Below, piece by piece: positions 30,257-39,340 of a DNA stretch of 64,000 bases (the first letter of the stretch is position 1; every line of letters begins with the position of its first letter). The position numbers and the translations under genes were made by a program. This DNA is from Rhizobium mesoamericanum STM3625 (GTDB taxonomy: Bacteria; Pseudomonadota; Alphaproteobacteria; Rhizobiales; Rhizobiaceae). The notes beneath the pieces were generated by a model that was not told the DNA's origin, made no database searches, and was given only the letters and a program-made list of their open reading frames with translations. The stretch is taken from assembly GCF_000312665.1 (NCBI RefSeq), contig NZ_HF536772.1, positions 684,798 through 748,797 on the forward strand, in the 5' to 3' direction.

Positions 30257-33200
30257 TGCCTGCCTTCTTCGAGATCGGCGCCAAGACCAATTTCTCGTTT
30301 CTGGAGGGCGCATCCAGACCTGAGGAAATGATCGTTCAGGCTGCCGTTCTGAAGCTTGGGGGACTTGGTATTGCTGACCGTAACTCGGTTGCGGGGGTCG
30401 TTCGAGCGCATGCCCAATCAAAGGCAATCCAAAAGAAGTTCGAACAAATGAGAGCCGGGCTTTTGGAGGAGCATGAAAAGAATGACGCCATCCTCCATCC
30501 GATTCGTTTTCAACCGGGCGCCCGCTTAGTCTTTGCGGATGGAACGCCTGATATTCTTGCCTATCCGCAGGATCGCCGAGGCTGGGCGCATCTTTGCCGA
30601 TTGCTGAGCACCGGGAATCTTCGAACCGAGAAGGGAAAATGCGTCCTAACGGAAGGTGATCTGGTAGAATGGGGCGACGACATGATGCTCGCGCTCATTC
30701 CCGATCCGTCTATTGCCGACAATGGCAATCACCAAGCGTTCGAAGCCTGTCTGGATCGCTTCAGAAAACGCTTCTGGAAAAAATTCCACATCGCGCTCGC
30801 CCCCACCTATGACGGCCGCGACAAGCGTATGTTTGCGACCATTTCCATGCTGGCTGACCGCAGCCGTATCCCACTGATCGCTACCAACCAGCCGCTCTAC
30901 CACGACACGACTCGCCGCCCCCTCGCCGATATAGTCACATCGATCAGGGAGCATGTTCCCATTCCCGAGGCTGGCTTTCTCCTGGCGCCGAATGCCGAAC
31001 GTTATCTCAAGGACGGCGGCGAAATCCTACGCCTCTTCAAAGACTACCCACACGCCGTCACGAACACCGCAAAGTTCTTCGGCAGCCTTTCCTTTACACT
31101 CGATGAACTGGAACACAACTATCCCTCCGAGAATGACGAGGGGGAAACGCCGTATCAAACCCTGGAGCGCCTTACCAAGGCAGGCGCGGCAAAACGTTTT
31201 CCCGGCGGCATACCGGAGAAAGTCCAGCAGAACATCGAATACGAGCTAAGGCTCGTTCGCCAGAAGCAGTATGAACCATACTTCCTGACGGTTCACCGGA
31301 TCATCCAGTATGCCCGACACGAGAAGAAAATTCTTTGTCAGGGTCGCGGCTCCGCGGCGAACTCGGTCATTTGCTATTGTCTCGAGATAACAGAGGTCAA
31401 TCCGGAGAAGAGCACCCTGCTCTTCGATCGGTTCCTCTCGATGGACCGCGATGAGCCGCCGGATATCGATGTCGATTTCGAGCACGAGAGGCGCGAAGAG
31501 GTCATCCAGCATATCTACGAGAAATATGGCAAGGAGCATGCCGGCCTGACGGCAGGGGTGACGACCTACCGCACCCGGTCCGCAGGACGGGAGGTCTCAA
31601 AAGCCTTCGGTCTCTCGGAAGATGTTCAGTCTGCGATCGGCAGCCTGGTTTGGGGTTGGTCGGAAGAGAAGCTGTCCGAGCGCGAGGCAAAAGCGGCCGG
31701 GCTCGACATTTTCGATCCCATGACCAAGAACGTGCTGAAGTATGCTTCCGAGCTTCTTGGTTTTCCCCGCCACCTCACCCAGCATGTCGGCGGCTTCGTC
31801 ATTACCAGGGACAGGCTGGATGAAGTCGTTCCGATCATGAAGACCGCAATGCCCGGACGCTACATGGTCGAGTGGGACAAGGATGACCTCGACAATTTGA
31901 AAATCCTCAAGGTCGACATCCTGGCGCTTGGAATGCTGACCGCGCTGAAGCGGGCATTCGATCTGCTTCTCCTGCATTACGACGTCAAGAAGACGCTCGC
32001 CGACCTCGGTAACGACACGCATGAGGACGAAGAGCCAGTCTACGAGATGATATGCCGGGCCGACACGCTTGGTGTTTTCCAGATCGAGAGCCGGGCGCAG
32101 ATGAGTATGCTGCCGCGCCTGAAGCCAAAGAAATTCTACGACCTCGTCATCGAAGTCGCAATCGTTCGGCCAGGCCCCATCCAAGGCGACATGGTCCACC
32201 CCTACCTGAAGCGAAGGGAAGACAGGGATCGCGGTATCCCAATAGAGTATCCAAGCAACGAGTTGGAAAGTGTCCTGGAGCGAACGCTCGGCGTGCCGCT
32301 TTTCCAGGAACAGGCCATGCAGATCGCAATCACGGCGGCGGGATTTAAGCCGGCTGAAGCCGATCAGCTGAGGCGCGCCATGGCGACCTTCAAACGGACG
32401 GGCACCATCGGCAATTTCGAAAAGCGGTTCATCGAGGGCATGGTCGCGAAAAAGTACTCTCGCGATTTTGCCCAGCAATGTTTCAACCAGATCAAAGGTT
32501 TTGGCGAATACGGTTTCCCGGAAAGCCACGCCGCCTCGTTCGCTCTGCTCGTCTACGCCTCTTCCTGGGTAAAAGCCTACTATCCCGACGTCTTCTGTGC
32601 CGCGATGCTAAACTCACAGCCGATGGGCTTCTACGCTCCCGCACAACTCGTTCGGGACGCCCGGGAGCATGGCGTTGTGATCAGGCCGGTCGATATCAAT
32701 GAATCGAACTGGGATTGTCTGCTTGAAGAGGCCGAATTCAACAAAGGGGCTGTTGATTTCCGGCATGCGGCCATGCGGGAAGTTATCCAGACGAAGCGAG
32801 CCGTTCGGCTTGGCTTTCGGCAGATAAAAGGCCTATCGGAAACAAGCATGCAGCAGCTTGTCGCCAACAGAGGCAGGGGTTATTCTTCGATCCGCGATCT
32901 CTGGCTGCGCTCAGGCCTGCAAAAGGCAGATATAGAACGACTTGCCGATGCAGACGCCTTTCATTCCATAAGACTGTCGCGACGGGAGGCACTCTGGGCC
33001 GTACGGGCACTCGATACGAAGAGTGCTGCCGAAAAGCTCCCTTTGTTCGACCAGGTGAGCCACATCGATTTGCAGGTCGAGCCTGAGACACGGCTGCCGA
33101 AAATGCTGGCTGGTGAACAGGTAGTCGAGGACTACCGCTACCTTTCGCTTTCCTTGAAGAGCCATCCCGTCTCCTTCCTACGAGGTGAATTCCACAATGC

Positions 33201-33645
33201 CGGGGTTGTGCGGAACATCGATCTTCTGACCATCCCGAATGGCGCACGAGTGACGATTGCTGGTCTGGTGTTGGTGCGTCAACGGCCGGGTTCGGCCAAG
33301 GGCGTCATCTTCATGACACTGGAGGACGAAACGGGGGTTGCCAATGCCATTGTCTGGAAGAAGGTATTCGAGAAATATCGTCCGATCGTCATGGGAGCGC
33401 GGCTCGTAAAGATTCGTGGCAAACTTCAGAGCCAGAGCGGCGTGATCCACACTGTCGTCGACCATATCGAGGATATGACGCCCGCGCTTGGCATCCTGAA
33501 AAAGGAAGCCCATCGATTCGATCCTCGCCAAGGGAAGCTCGCAACTTCACCTGATAAGGCAGTGATGAATAAAACGCTGATTTCAGGTAGCGTTGGCGCG
33601 AGAGAAACAACTCAAGTTCTGCCGAAAGGCCGCAATTTTCACTGA
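30256..33645 (+). CDS. dnaE2: Error-prone DNA polymerase DnaE2 (ImuC)
   Basis: The 1129-residue protein is the catalytic translesion polymerase of the imu cassette. An N-terminal PHP domain begins [15 protein letters not shown], where the metal-binding histidines of DnaE1 are absent as in other DnaE2 proteins. The polymerase core has GRGSAANSV and the catalytic aspartates in [13 protein letters not shown]-terminal OB-fold ([15 protein letters not shown]) follows. It is smaller than the replicative DnaE1. The ATG overlaps the imuB stop (TGATG), so the three proteins are translationally coupled. Confidence 0.95.
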   Translation: MPAFFEIGAKTNFSFLEGASRPEEMIVQAAVLKLGGLGIADRNSVAGVVRAHAQSKAIQKKFEQMRAGLLEEHEKNDAILHPIRFQPGARLVFADGTPDILAYPQDRRGWAHLCRLLSTGNLRTEKGKCVLTEGDLVEWGDDMMLALIPDPSIADNGNHQAFEACLDRFRKRFWKKFHIALAPTYDGRDKRMFATISMLADRSRIPLIATNQPLYHDTTRRPLADIVTSIREHVPIPEAGFLLAPNAERYLKDGGEILRLFKDYPHAVTNTAKFFGSLSFTLDELEHNYPSENDEGETPYQTLERLTKAGAAKRFPGGIPEKVQQNIEYELRLVRQKQYEPYFLTVHRIIQYARHEKKILCQGRGSAANSVICYCLEITEVNPEKSTLLFDRFLSMDRDEPPDIDVDFEHERREEVIQHIYEKYGKEHAGLTAGVTTYRTRSAGREVSKAFGLSEDVQSAIGSLVWGWSEEKLSEREAKAAGLDIFDPMTKNVLKYASELLGFPRHLTQHVGGFVITRDRLDEVVPIMKTAMPGRYMVEWDKDDLDNLKILKVDILALGMLTALKRAFDLLLLHYDVKKTLADLGNDTHEDEEPVYEMICRADTLGVFQIESRAQMSMLPRLKPKKFYDLVIEVAIVRPGPIQGDMVHPYLKRREDRDRGIPIEYPSNELESVLERTLGVPLFQEQAMQIAITAAGFKPAEADQLRRAMATFKRTGTIGNFEKRFIEGMVAKKYSRDFAQQCFNQIKGFGEYGFPESHAASFALLVYASSWVKAYYPDVFCAAMLNSQPMGFYAPAQLVRDAREHGVVIRPVDINESNWDCLLEEAEFNKGAVDFRHAAMREVIQTKRAVRLGFRQIKGLSETSMQQLVANRGRGYSSIRDLWLRSGLQKADIERLADADAFHSIRLSRREALWAVRALDTKSAAEKLPLFDQVSHIDLQVEPETRLPKMLAGEQVVEDYRYLSLSLKSHPVSFLRGEFHNAGVVRNIDLLTIPNGARVTIAGLVLVRQRPGSAKGVIFMTLEDETGVANAIVWKKVFEKYRPIVMGARLVKIRGKLQSQSGVIHTVVDHIEDMTPALGILKKEAHRFDPRQGKLATSPDKAVMNKTLISGSVGARETTQVLPKGRNFH

Positions 33646-33660
33646 GGACAGAAAGTCAGG

Positions 33661-33745
33661 GTAAAGAAACACTGGCTGTGGTGGGCCGTCGATCAACATG
33701 GTTTTAGTCCAATGCGGCCATCATGCCAGGGCGGAAACGCTTGGA
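33661..33745 (+). mobile_element. IS6-family transposase remnant
   Basis: The stretch encodes VKKHWLWWAVDQHGF and, after a one-base shift, LVQCGHHARAETL. This resembles the DDE-domain segment (HWLWRAVDQ...VLDVLVQSRRNAKAA) of IS6-family transposases. Only about 28 codons are left, with a frameshift and no recognisable ends. It sits just after dnaE2 and before a LysR gene of uncertain origin. Confidence 0.5.
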
Positions 33746-33805
33746 GTAGGATATGGCCGCTATCGTATCTTCGACCATACGCGGTGAGCCATTGCGATTG
33801 CGTCG

Positions 33806-34717
33806 CTACTCAACCCTGCTGACATGATGCCGCCCCGGCCGTGCCAGCGACCGGGCGATATCGACGATGTCGTCGCGCGATGCGGTCGGATCCTCCCGGT
33901 TCCACGCCACCCCCAGCCCGATCCGAAAGTCGATGCCTCTGACCTTCTTCAGTTCGAAGGCGCGGTTCGGAAGCTCGCGCGTCCATTCCGGGACAAAGCC
34001 GATGCCAAGCCCGGCTGAAACGAGCGACACCAAGGACCAGGTGTCGTCGCAGCTATAGGCGATATTCTTCACCAGGTCGTAGGTCTCGAACTTCTCCTGG
34101 AAGTAGCGCTCGGAAAACGACAGGTTCTGCCTGGAAAAGGCGATGAGCTTCTGATCGCTGAGATCGTCGATGGTGATCTCGTCGCGCGCGGCCAGCGGAT
34201 TGCCATGGCCAACCGCCAGATAATAGCGCTCCGAGGCAATCGAGAAGAAGCGCAACGCGCCGATGTTTTCCACCGGGCGGATGAAGCCGAGATTGATCTG
34301 GCCGCTTTCCAGGTTGCGGATGATCTCGCCGGTGTTGCCGGCAGCGATATGGATCTTCACGTCAGGGAACTTGCGGGCGATCTTCGCAAGAAAGGTCGGC
34401 AGCATGCCGATGGTGGCCGGATAGACGGTGCCGATCTTGATCTGGCGCATGCGGCTGCCGCCGGCCGCCCGCGTCAGCTCGGTGGTCAGATCGACCTCGC
34501 TGAGGATGCGCACGCAGCGATCGTAGAAGGTTTCCCCTGCCCTGGTCAGCTCCACCCGCCTCGTCGAGCGGATGAACAGCGCACAGCCAAGCTCCCTTTC
34601 CAGTGCCATGACGTGATTGCTGAGCGCCGGCTGGGCAATCCGCACCCTCGCTGCCGCCCGGCCGAAGTGCAGTTCCTCGGCCACCGCTTTGAAATAGGAG
34701 AGCTGACGCAGTTCCAT
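33806..34717 (-). CDS. LysR-family transcriptional regulator
   Basis: The 303-residue regulator has an N-terminal winged helix (ELRQLSYFKAVAEELHFGRAA, QPALSNHVMALERELG, the HTH at about residues 18-37) and a LysR substrate-binding domain. Its subgroup resembles CatR/BenM-type aromatic-degradation regulators. The start at 34717 is preferred over one three codons upstream. It is divergent from a small XRE gene; two palindromes lie between them. No metabolic target gene is adjacent. The lack of a linked pathway and the neighbouring IS scar suggest it was acquired. Confidence 0.88.
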   Translation of the reverse strand: MELRQLSYFKAVAEELHFGRAAARVRIAQPALSNHVMALERELGCALFIRSTRRVELTRAGETFYDRCVRILSEVDLTTELTRAAGGSRMRQIKIGTVYPATIGMLPTFLAKIARKFPDVKIHIAAGNTGEIIRNLESGQINLGFIRPVENIGALRFFSIASERYYLAVGHGNPLAARDEITIDDLSDQKLIAFSRQNLSFSERYFQEKFETYDLVKNIAYSCDDTWSLVSLVSAGLGIGFVPEWTRELPNRAFELKKVRGIDFRIGLGVAWNREDPTASRDDIVDIARSLARPGRHHVSRVE

Positions 34718-34761
34718 GGAGACCACCGATCTCGGGCACCGGTCGATGTCGGTGGCCCGCC

Positions 34762-34788
34762 ATATTGTAATATGTCGGATATATCCGA
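34762..34788. promoter_or_regulatory. Two palindromes between LysR and XRE genes
   Basis: ATATTGTAATAT (34762-34773) and the perfect 14-bp palindrome TCGGATATATCCGA (34775-34788) lie one base apart in the 106-base divergent region. They are likely operators for one or both regulators; the first contains the T-N-A type symmetry of LysR sites. Confidence 0.5.
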
Positions 34789-34823
34789 TGGATTAACGCA
34801 ATGCAAGATGGTGGCCATGAACC

Positions 34824-35087
34824 ATGGACACTCGTGCTCGCATCGCCTGGAATCTTCGACAGTTGCGCTCAACGATGGGCGTAACGCAGGAAAATCTTGC
34901 TGTAGATGCGAACATCGATCGGACGGTTGTGAGTGACTTGGAGCGAGGTAGGCATAACGCCTCAATCGATCTCCTTGATCGCCTTGCCACCGCGCTCGCT
35001 GTAGATATCGCGGTTCTTTTTGCAGAACCGGATCCCACCGACCCCAGGCCGACGCCCCTTCGGCCCGGCCGGAAAGCCACCAAGTGA
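34824..35087 (+). CDS. XRE-family helix-turn-helix protein
   Basis: The 87-residue protein is nearly all one Cro/CI-type helix-turn-helix domain (residues about 8-65: LRQLRSTMGVTQENLAVDANIDRTVVSDLERG) with a short proline-rich tail. It has no sensor domain or toxin partner nearby. It probably represses its own promoter or that of the divergent LysR gene. ATG start; ribosome binding site weak. Confidence 0.85.
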   Translation: MDTRARIAWNLRQLRSTMGVTQENLAVDANIDRTVVSDLERGRHNASIDLLDRLATALAVDIAVLFAEPDPTDPRPTPLRPGRKATK

Positions 35088-35387
35088 TCGGGCATGGAGG
35101 CTGTTATTCGATCGGCTTGAACGGACAATGACCTGCGTCTGCCTGGTCGGTGATCTCATGCTGTTGTGAAACGGTCGTCGGGAACTCTCCGCAATCAGGA
35201 TCTTCGTCATCACAGCCGGCCTTGCTCGCCAGCTCGTGACCTCCTGGATGCATTACATCTGAAGAGCTTCCTTTTTATTTTCTTAACATGCGACGAACGA
35301 CCTTGTTCCATGACTCTATTTTTCTTGACACCCGCCCTCTTCTTTTGCAGAAAAGACGATAGTGAATGTCATGTTTGGAATGTCGAC
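35088..35387. other. Intergenic region upstream of bfd-bfr
   Basis: No gene is supported here. A CTTGACA at 35324-35330 is a candidate -35 element for the bfd-bfr transcript, with no clear -10. I could not identify a certain Irr or RirA box by eye. Confidence 0.35.
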
Positions 35388-35699
35388 GTGCTTGTCTGCA
35401 GCTGCAACTACATAACTGATCACGAAATCCGGGAAGTCATCACCGAGCTTCTCGATCAGGACTGCTGGCAGCTGATCGTACCTGCAAAGGTTTACCACGC
35501 CATGGAAAAGCGCGGTCGCTGCTGTGGCTGCTTCCCAAACGTGGTCGATATTATCATCCAGACGACCGAGGAATATCACGCCCGCCATCACTCGACGGAA
35601 GCCGAATTATTTGATTTCATGTCCCGCCTGAGAAAATTCCATGAAGAAAACAGGAGAGCGGATATTGAAAGGCGACAAAAAAGTCATCGAGCGGCTTAA
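35388..35699 (+). CDS. bfd: Bacterioferritin-associated ferredoxin (Bfd-like)
   Basis: The 103-residue protein carries the Bfd [2Fe-2S] ligand set: C4-x-C6 in LVCSCN and C45-x-x-C48 in GRCCGCF. Bfd docks on bacterioferritin and passes electrons to release stored iron. A GTG start at 35388 gives the family N terminus; longer ATG starts add a cysteine-bearing but unconserved leader. The C-terminal 40 residues ([21 protein letters not shown]) extend beyond the usual ~65-residue Bfd. It overlaps bfr by 35 bases. Confidence 0.85.
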   Translation: MLVCSCNYITDHEIREVITELLDQDCWQLIVPAKVYHAMEKRGRCCGCFPNVVDIIIQTTEEYHARHHSTEAELFDFMSRLRKFHEENRRADIERRQKSHRAA

Positions 35700-36150
35700 C
35701 GAAGCCCTCTTTCTCGAACTCGGCGCCGTAAACCAATACTGGGTCCATTATCGACTGCTTGAAGACTGGGGCTACACCAAGCTCGCCAAGAAGGAACGGG
35801 CTGAATCCATTGAGGAAATGCATCACGCCGACCGACTGGTCGCACGCATCATCTTCCTCGAAGGACACCCCAACCTCCAGACCCTTGCTCCGCTTCGCAT
35901 CGGCCAGAACGTCAAGGAAGTTCTGGAGGCCGATCTTGCCGGCGAATACGATGCACGCACCGCTTACAAGAAGTCACGCGACATCTGTCACGAAGCCGGC
36001 GACTATGTTTCGATGAAGCTTTTTGAGGAACTCTTGGCGGACGAGGAAGGTCACATCGACTTCCTCGAAACGCAGCTGGAGCTGCTAGGCAAGATCGGCG
36101 AGTCCAAGTACGGACAACTTAACGCCGACTCCGCCAACGAGGCTGAGTAA
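35665..36150 (+). CDS. bfr: Bacterioferritin
   Basis: The 161-residue iron-storage subunit forms a 24-mer. With a TTG start at 35665 (AGGAG eight bases upstream) residue numbers match E. coli Bfr: ferroxidase ligands E18, E51, H54, E94, E127 and H130 and the haem axial methionine M52 are all present. That agreement supports the TTG start over the ATG eight codons upstream. It overlaps the end of bfd, so both are made from one mRNA, consistent with joint iron storage and release. Confidence 0.95.
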   Translation: MKGDKKVIERLNEALFLELGAVNQYWVHYRLLEDWGYTKLAKKERAESIEEMHHADRLVARIIFLEGHPNLQTLAPLRIGQNVKEVLEADLAGEYDARTAYKKSRDICHEAGDYVSMKLFEELLADEEGHIDFLETQLELLGKIGESKYGQLNADSANEAE

Positions 36151-36155
36151 CACCA

Positions 36156-36182
36156 TGACCGGCAGCCCTCAGCCGCCGGTCA
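36156..36182. terminator. Hairpin between convergent bfr and rppH
   Basis: A perfect 8-bp stem (TGACCGGC with GCCGGTCA) with an 11-base loop lies between the two stop codons. No T-run follows on either strand, so it may be a processing or Rho-dependent end rather than an intrinsic terminator. Confidence 0.4.
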
Positions 36183-36183
36183 A

Positions 36184-36717
36184 TTACTCTGCGGCACTCA
36201 CGCCAACCAGGTGCCTGAACTCGCCGACCACCTGCTCATAGACAGCCCGCTTGAAGGGCACGATGAGGCCCGGCAGGCTCTCCATCGGCTTCCAATCCCA
36301 AGCATCGAACTCAGGCGCATGGCCGCCGGGCGGCGGATTGATCGTGACCTCGCTCTCGTCACCATCGAAACGGAACGCAAACCAACGCTGCGTCTGGCCG
36401 CGAAACTTGCCCTTCAATCCGATACCAATCAGCTGGGGCGGTAAATCATAGTTGATCCAATTCCGCGCCTCCGCGAGCAGCGTCACCGTGCGAATGCCCG
36501 TCTCCTCGTAAAGCTCGCGGTAGGCCGCCTCAAGCGGATCCTCGCCCTTGTCGATGCCGCCCTGCGGCATCTGCCAAAGCTGCGGCGATCCGTCATACTC
36601 AGAATTTTCTTCCGGAATCCTTCGGCCCACCCATACGAGGCCCTGGCGATTGAGGATCAGGACGCCGACGCAGGGGCGATACGGCAGGTCTTCGGCTTTG
36701 ACGATCGGCTTGCTCAT
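36184..36717 (-). CDS. rppH: RNA pyrophosphohydrolase RppH
   Basis: The 177-residue Nudix enzyme removes pyrophosphate from 5'-triphosphorylated mRNA and so starts decay; the family also hydrolyses dinucleoside polyphosphates (IalA). The Nudix box GX5EX7REUXEEXGU is intact from GGIDKGEDP to REL-EETGI, and [12 protein letters not shown] and QLWQMPQGG precede it. The ATG at 36717 with AGAGAG upstream is chosen; 11 further in-frame codons upstream overlap the previous gene. It follows the polysaccharide deacetylase gene. Confidence 0.93.
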   Translation of the reverse strand: MSKPIVKAEDLPYRPCVGVLILNRQGLVWVGRRIPEENSEYDGSPQLWQMPQGGIDKGEDPLEAAYRELYEETGIRTVTLLAEARNWINYDLPPQLIGIGLKGKFRGQTQRWFAFRFDGDESEVTINPPPGGHAPEFDAWDWKPMESLPGLIVPFKRAVYEQVVGEFRHLVGVSAAE

Positions 36718-36730
36718 AGGCTCTCTCTGT

Positions 36731-37936
36731 TCAAGGTCTTTCCGGATCATTGGTCAGCGCTGCGACACCGACAATTTCAATGCCTCGCATGGCCGCTTCC
36801 TGCGCCCATTGCGCGATTGCATCAACGCTCTCGTCAAAGGCGGCAGCGACACCGATCGCCTGGCCGTTACGCTTCGCAACCCGTTCGAGTTCATCCAGCT
36901 TCTGGATGATCGCGTTCACGTCAAGCTGCTTATCCAACTGCACATCCGCAAAGGCGTACGGAACTTCAGTTCCCTTTGCGACCGCGGCGGTCTTGGATTG
37001 GGCCGACGTTCCGTCATCAAGGAACAGCAACCCGCGCTTTCCGAGATCCCGCATGACCGGTTCCATGGCGTTGGGGTCGGAAAGGAAGCGGCCACCCTGA
37101 TAGTTCATAATGCCGGTATAGTTCGTTATCTCGCCCATTGCCCGGTGCAGGCTTTCAATATTCTTCGTAACCGAGCTTGACGTCAGCAGCGTATCTGGGC
37201 CCGGATCGTTTGCCGGATAATCAAATGGTTCGAACGGAACCTGCAACAGGATTTCGTGGCCGCCGCGGCGCGCTTCCTGCATCCAGCGTTGCAAGCTGTT
37301 ACCGCTGGCGGCAAAGGCGAAGGTAACCTCCTCCGGCAATTGCTGGATGGCGCGCTGTGTCCCCGTCTGGCTAAGCCCGAGACCGCTGACGACGATCGCG
37401 ATGCGAGTCCCGTGGACGCCGGACCATGGTCGCGCATACTGGTCCATTGGGCGGCGCCCGTCCGGTCCGACGATCGGCAGCCGTCCCAACGGCGTGTCTT
37501 CCAGAAGCGCGTCGTTCGGTAGCGCCGCCATACGTGGATCCTGGCCGACCTGCGAGGCATCGACCAACACCGGGCCGTTTTCGTCCCGTTGCCTGGGAGA
37601 GTATTTCGTGACGACGGATCCGTCGCCGGTGACCATCCGCTCTACATTTGCGCCCGATCTCGAATCCGATGGCAGCATACCATTGGGAGCGACTGCGGAT
37701 GAAGTCTGCGAGGGCACGTGATTCTGAACCGTGTCGGAAGATGGCGCAGCCGCCTGGTCCTGCGCCGGTGGCGTCTGCCCCTTCAATCCGTCACCGCGAA
37801 ATGCCGTATAGATGGACGAAGCCCCGATCAGGACGAGGCAAATCCCGGCGGCAACACGACCTGTACGCAGAATACCCGGTCGCTGCCGCTTGGCCTTTCG
37901 GTTCTGTCCCAGAGGGGCATGCAGATCGGTATCCAA
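36731..37936 (-). CDS. Divergent polysaccharide deacetylase family protein (YibQ-like)
   Basis: The 401-residue protein has an N-terminal membrane anchor (residues about 24-45), a low-complexity linker and a C-terminal divergent polysaccharide deacetylase domain ([47 protein letters not shown]). It probably acts on peptidoglycan or another glycan in the periplasm. In rhizobia it follows ctpA and envC in a cell-wall gene group, as here, although a terminator separates it from ctpA. Substrate and activity are untested by sequence alone. Confidence 0.82.
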   Translation of the reverse strand: MDTDLHAPLGQNRKAKRQRPGILRTGRVAAGICLVLIGASSIYTAFRGDGLKGQTPPAQDQAAAPSSDTVQNHVPSQTSSAVAPNGMLPSDSRSGANVERMVTGDGSVVTKYSPRQRDENGPVLVDASQVGQDPRMAALPNDALLEDTPLGRLPIVGPDGRRPMDQYARPWSGVHGTRIAIVVSGLGLSQTGTQRAIQQLPEEVTFAFAASGNSLQRWMQEARRGGHEILLQVPFEPFDYPANDPGPDTLLTSSSVTKNIESLHRAMGEITNYTGIMNYQGGRFLSDPNAMEPVMRDLGKRGLLFLDDGTSAQSKTAAVAKGTEVPYAFADVQLDKQLDVNAIIQKLDELERVAKRNGQAIGVAAAFDESVDAIAQWAQEAAMRGIEIVGVAALTNDPERP

Positions 37937-37970
37937 ACTTCTTTTCCGCTTTAGAATCAGGACAGCAAAA

Positions 37971-38007
37971 AGGCGTCAGGCCGGATAAACCATCCGGCCT
38001 GACGCCT
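37971..38007 (-). terminator. Strong terminator downstream of ctpA
   Basis: A perfect 16-bp stem (AGGCGTCAGGCCGGAT with ATCCGGCCTGACGCCT) with a 5-base loop is followed by TTTTTGCTGTCC on the minus strand. It lies 10 bases beyond the ctpA stop and separates it from the deacetylase gene. Confidence 0.92.
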
Positions 38008-38017
38008 CAAATTGCGA

Positions 38018-39340
38018 TTACTTGGCGCTGACAGCCTTGTCAGGATTGGGCGGGAATGCCGGATCGGTCTTCTTGCCGCGAAGTAGGTCAAGCGCGTAGT
38101 TGAGCTGGACGTCGTCCTTCGGCTCCGGCGGAACATAGGCAATCGAACCAGAGCCTTCGTCTGTCTCGCTCTGGCCCTTGATGTGCCCGCGCAGGCTCGA
38201 CTCGCCTTCCGTGACCATCTTGCCCTTCAGATCATCCGGAAGCGGCTCCTCCACCTTGATATCAGGCGTGATGCCCGTGCCCTGGATGGAGCGACCAGAA
38301 GGCGTGTAGTAGAGCGCTGTCGTCAACCGCAGCGCGCCGTTTTCGCCGAGCGGGATGATAGTCTGGACCGAGCCCTTGCCGAACGAGCGCGTGCCGAGAA
38401 CAGTCGCGCGACGCAGATCCTGCAGCGCACCGGCAACGATTTCCGAAGCAGATGCCGAACCGCCGTTGATCAGCACGATCACCGGCTTACCATCCGTCAG
38501 GTCACCCGGACCAGCGTTGAAGCGGCGAGTCTCATCCGGATTGCGGCCACGCGTGGAAACCACTTCGCCGCGCTGCAGCAACGCATCTGAAACCTGGATT
38601 GCCTGATCGAGCAGACCACCCGGGTTAAGACGAAGATCGAGGACGTAGCCCTTCAGCTTGTCAGCCGGGACTGTCTTCTTGATCTTCTCGATCGCCTTCT
38701 CGAGATCGGGGTAAGTCTTCTCGGTGAAGGAAATAATGCGCAGATAACCGACATCATCCTCGACGCGCGACTTCACGGCCTGAACAGCGACAACATCGCG
38801 GACGATCGTCAGCTGGATCGGCTTGTCAGCACCCTTGCGGATCAGCGTCAGCTTGATCGGTGTGTTGACCGGACCACGCATCTTTTCGACCGCGTCTTCG
38901 AGCTTCAGACCGCGAACCGATTGACCATCGATCTCGGAGATATAATCACCAGCAAGGACGCCGGCCTTGGCTGCAGGCGTATCATCGATCGGCGTAATGA
39001 CCTTGACGAGCTCGTCTTCCATGGTGACCTCGATACCGAGGCCGCCGAATTCGCCCTTCGTCTGGGTCTGCATATCAGCGGCATCCTTGGCATTCATATA
39101 GCTAGAATGCGGATCCAGCGAAGAAAGCATGCCATTGATGGCGTTTTCGATGAGTTTGTCTTCGGCAGGCGGCGTCACGTACTGTGCGCGCACACGCTCA
39201 AAAACGTCACCAAAAACGGAAAGCTCCTTGTAAGTGGAGGCTCCGGCTGCTTCCGCAGGCACGCCCGCCGAATAGATGACGCTCATCGCGGTCGCACCCA
39301 TTAATGCGCCGACCAGAACAAGAGAAGCCCTACGAATCAT
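38018..39340 (-). CDS. ctpA: Carboxy-terminal processing protease CtpA (S41)
   Basis: The 440-residue protease has an N-terminal signal/anchor segment (residues about 4-30), a PDZ domain (about 95-180, GGLGIEVTMED to IDGQSVRGL) and an S41 catalytic domain with the serine in GGSASASEIVAGAL and lysine in RSFGKGSVQT. It trims periplasmic proteins, often peptidoglycan hydrolases. The start at 39340 overlaps the end of the envC-like gene, suggesting co-translation; such CtpA-EnvC-like pairs regulate cell-wall cutting. The longer in-frame extension lies within envC. Confidence 0.93.
   Translation of the reverse strand: MIRRASLVLVGALMGATAMSVIYSAGVPAEAAGASTYKELSVFGDVFERVRAQYVTPPAEDKLIENAINGMLSSLDPHSSYMNAKDAADMQTQTKGEFGGLGIEVTMEDELVKVITPIDDTPAAKAGVLAGDYISEIDGQSVRGLKLEDAVEKMRGPVNTPIKLTLIRKGADKPIQLTIVRDVVAVQAVKSRVEDDVGYLRIISFTEKTYPDLEKAIEKIKKTVPADKLKGYVLDLRLNPGGLLDQAIQVSDALLQRGEVVSTRGRNPDETRRFNAGPGDLTDGKPVIVLINGGSASASEIVAGALQDLRRATVLGTRSFGKGSVQTIIPLGENGALRLTTALYYTPSGRSIQGTGITPDIKVEEPLPDDLKGKMVTEGESSLRGHIKGQSETDEGSGSIAYVPPEPKDDVQLNYALDLLRGKKTDPAFPPNPDKAVSAK

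Noticed and set aside
27853..33645. Loss of catalytic residues in ImuB and PHP histidines in DnaE2 as damage
   Set aside because: These residues are absent in functional members of the ImuB and DnaE2 families, so this is not a pseudogene sign.
35166..35387. Longer Bfd start with upstream in-frame ATGs
   Set aside because: The extension is unconserved and puts the iron-sulfur ligand set far from the N terminus; the GTG at 35388 gives the family layout.
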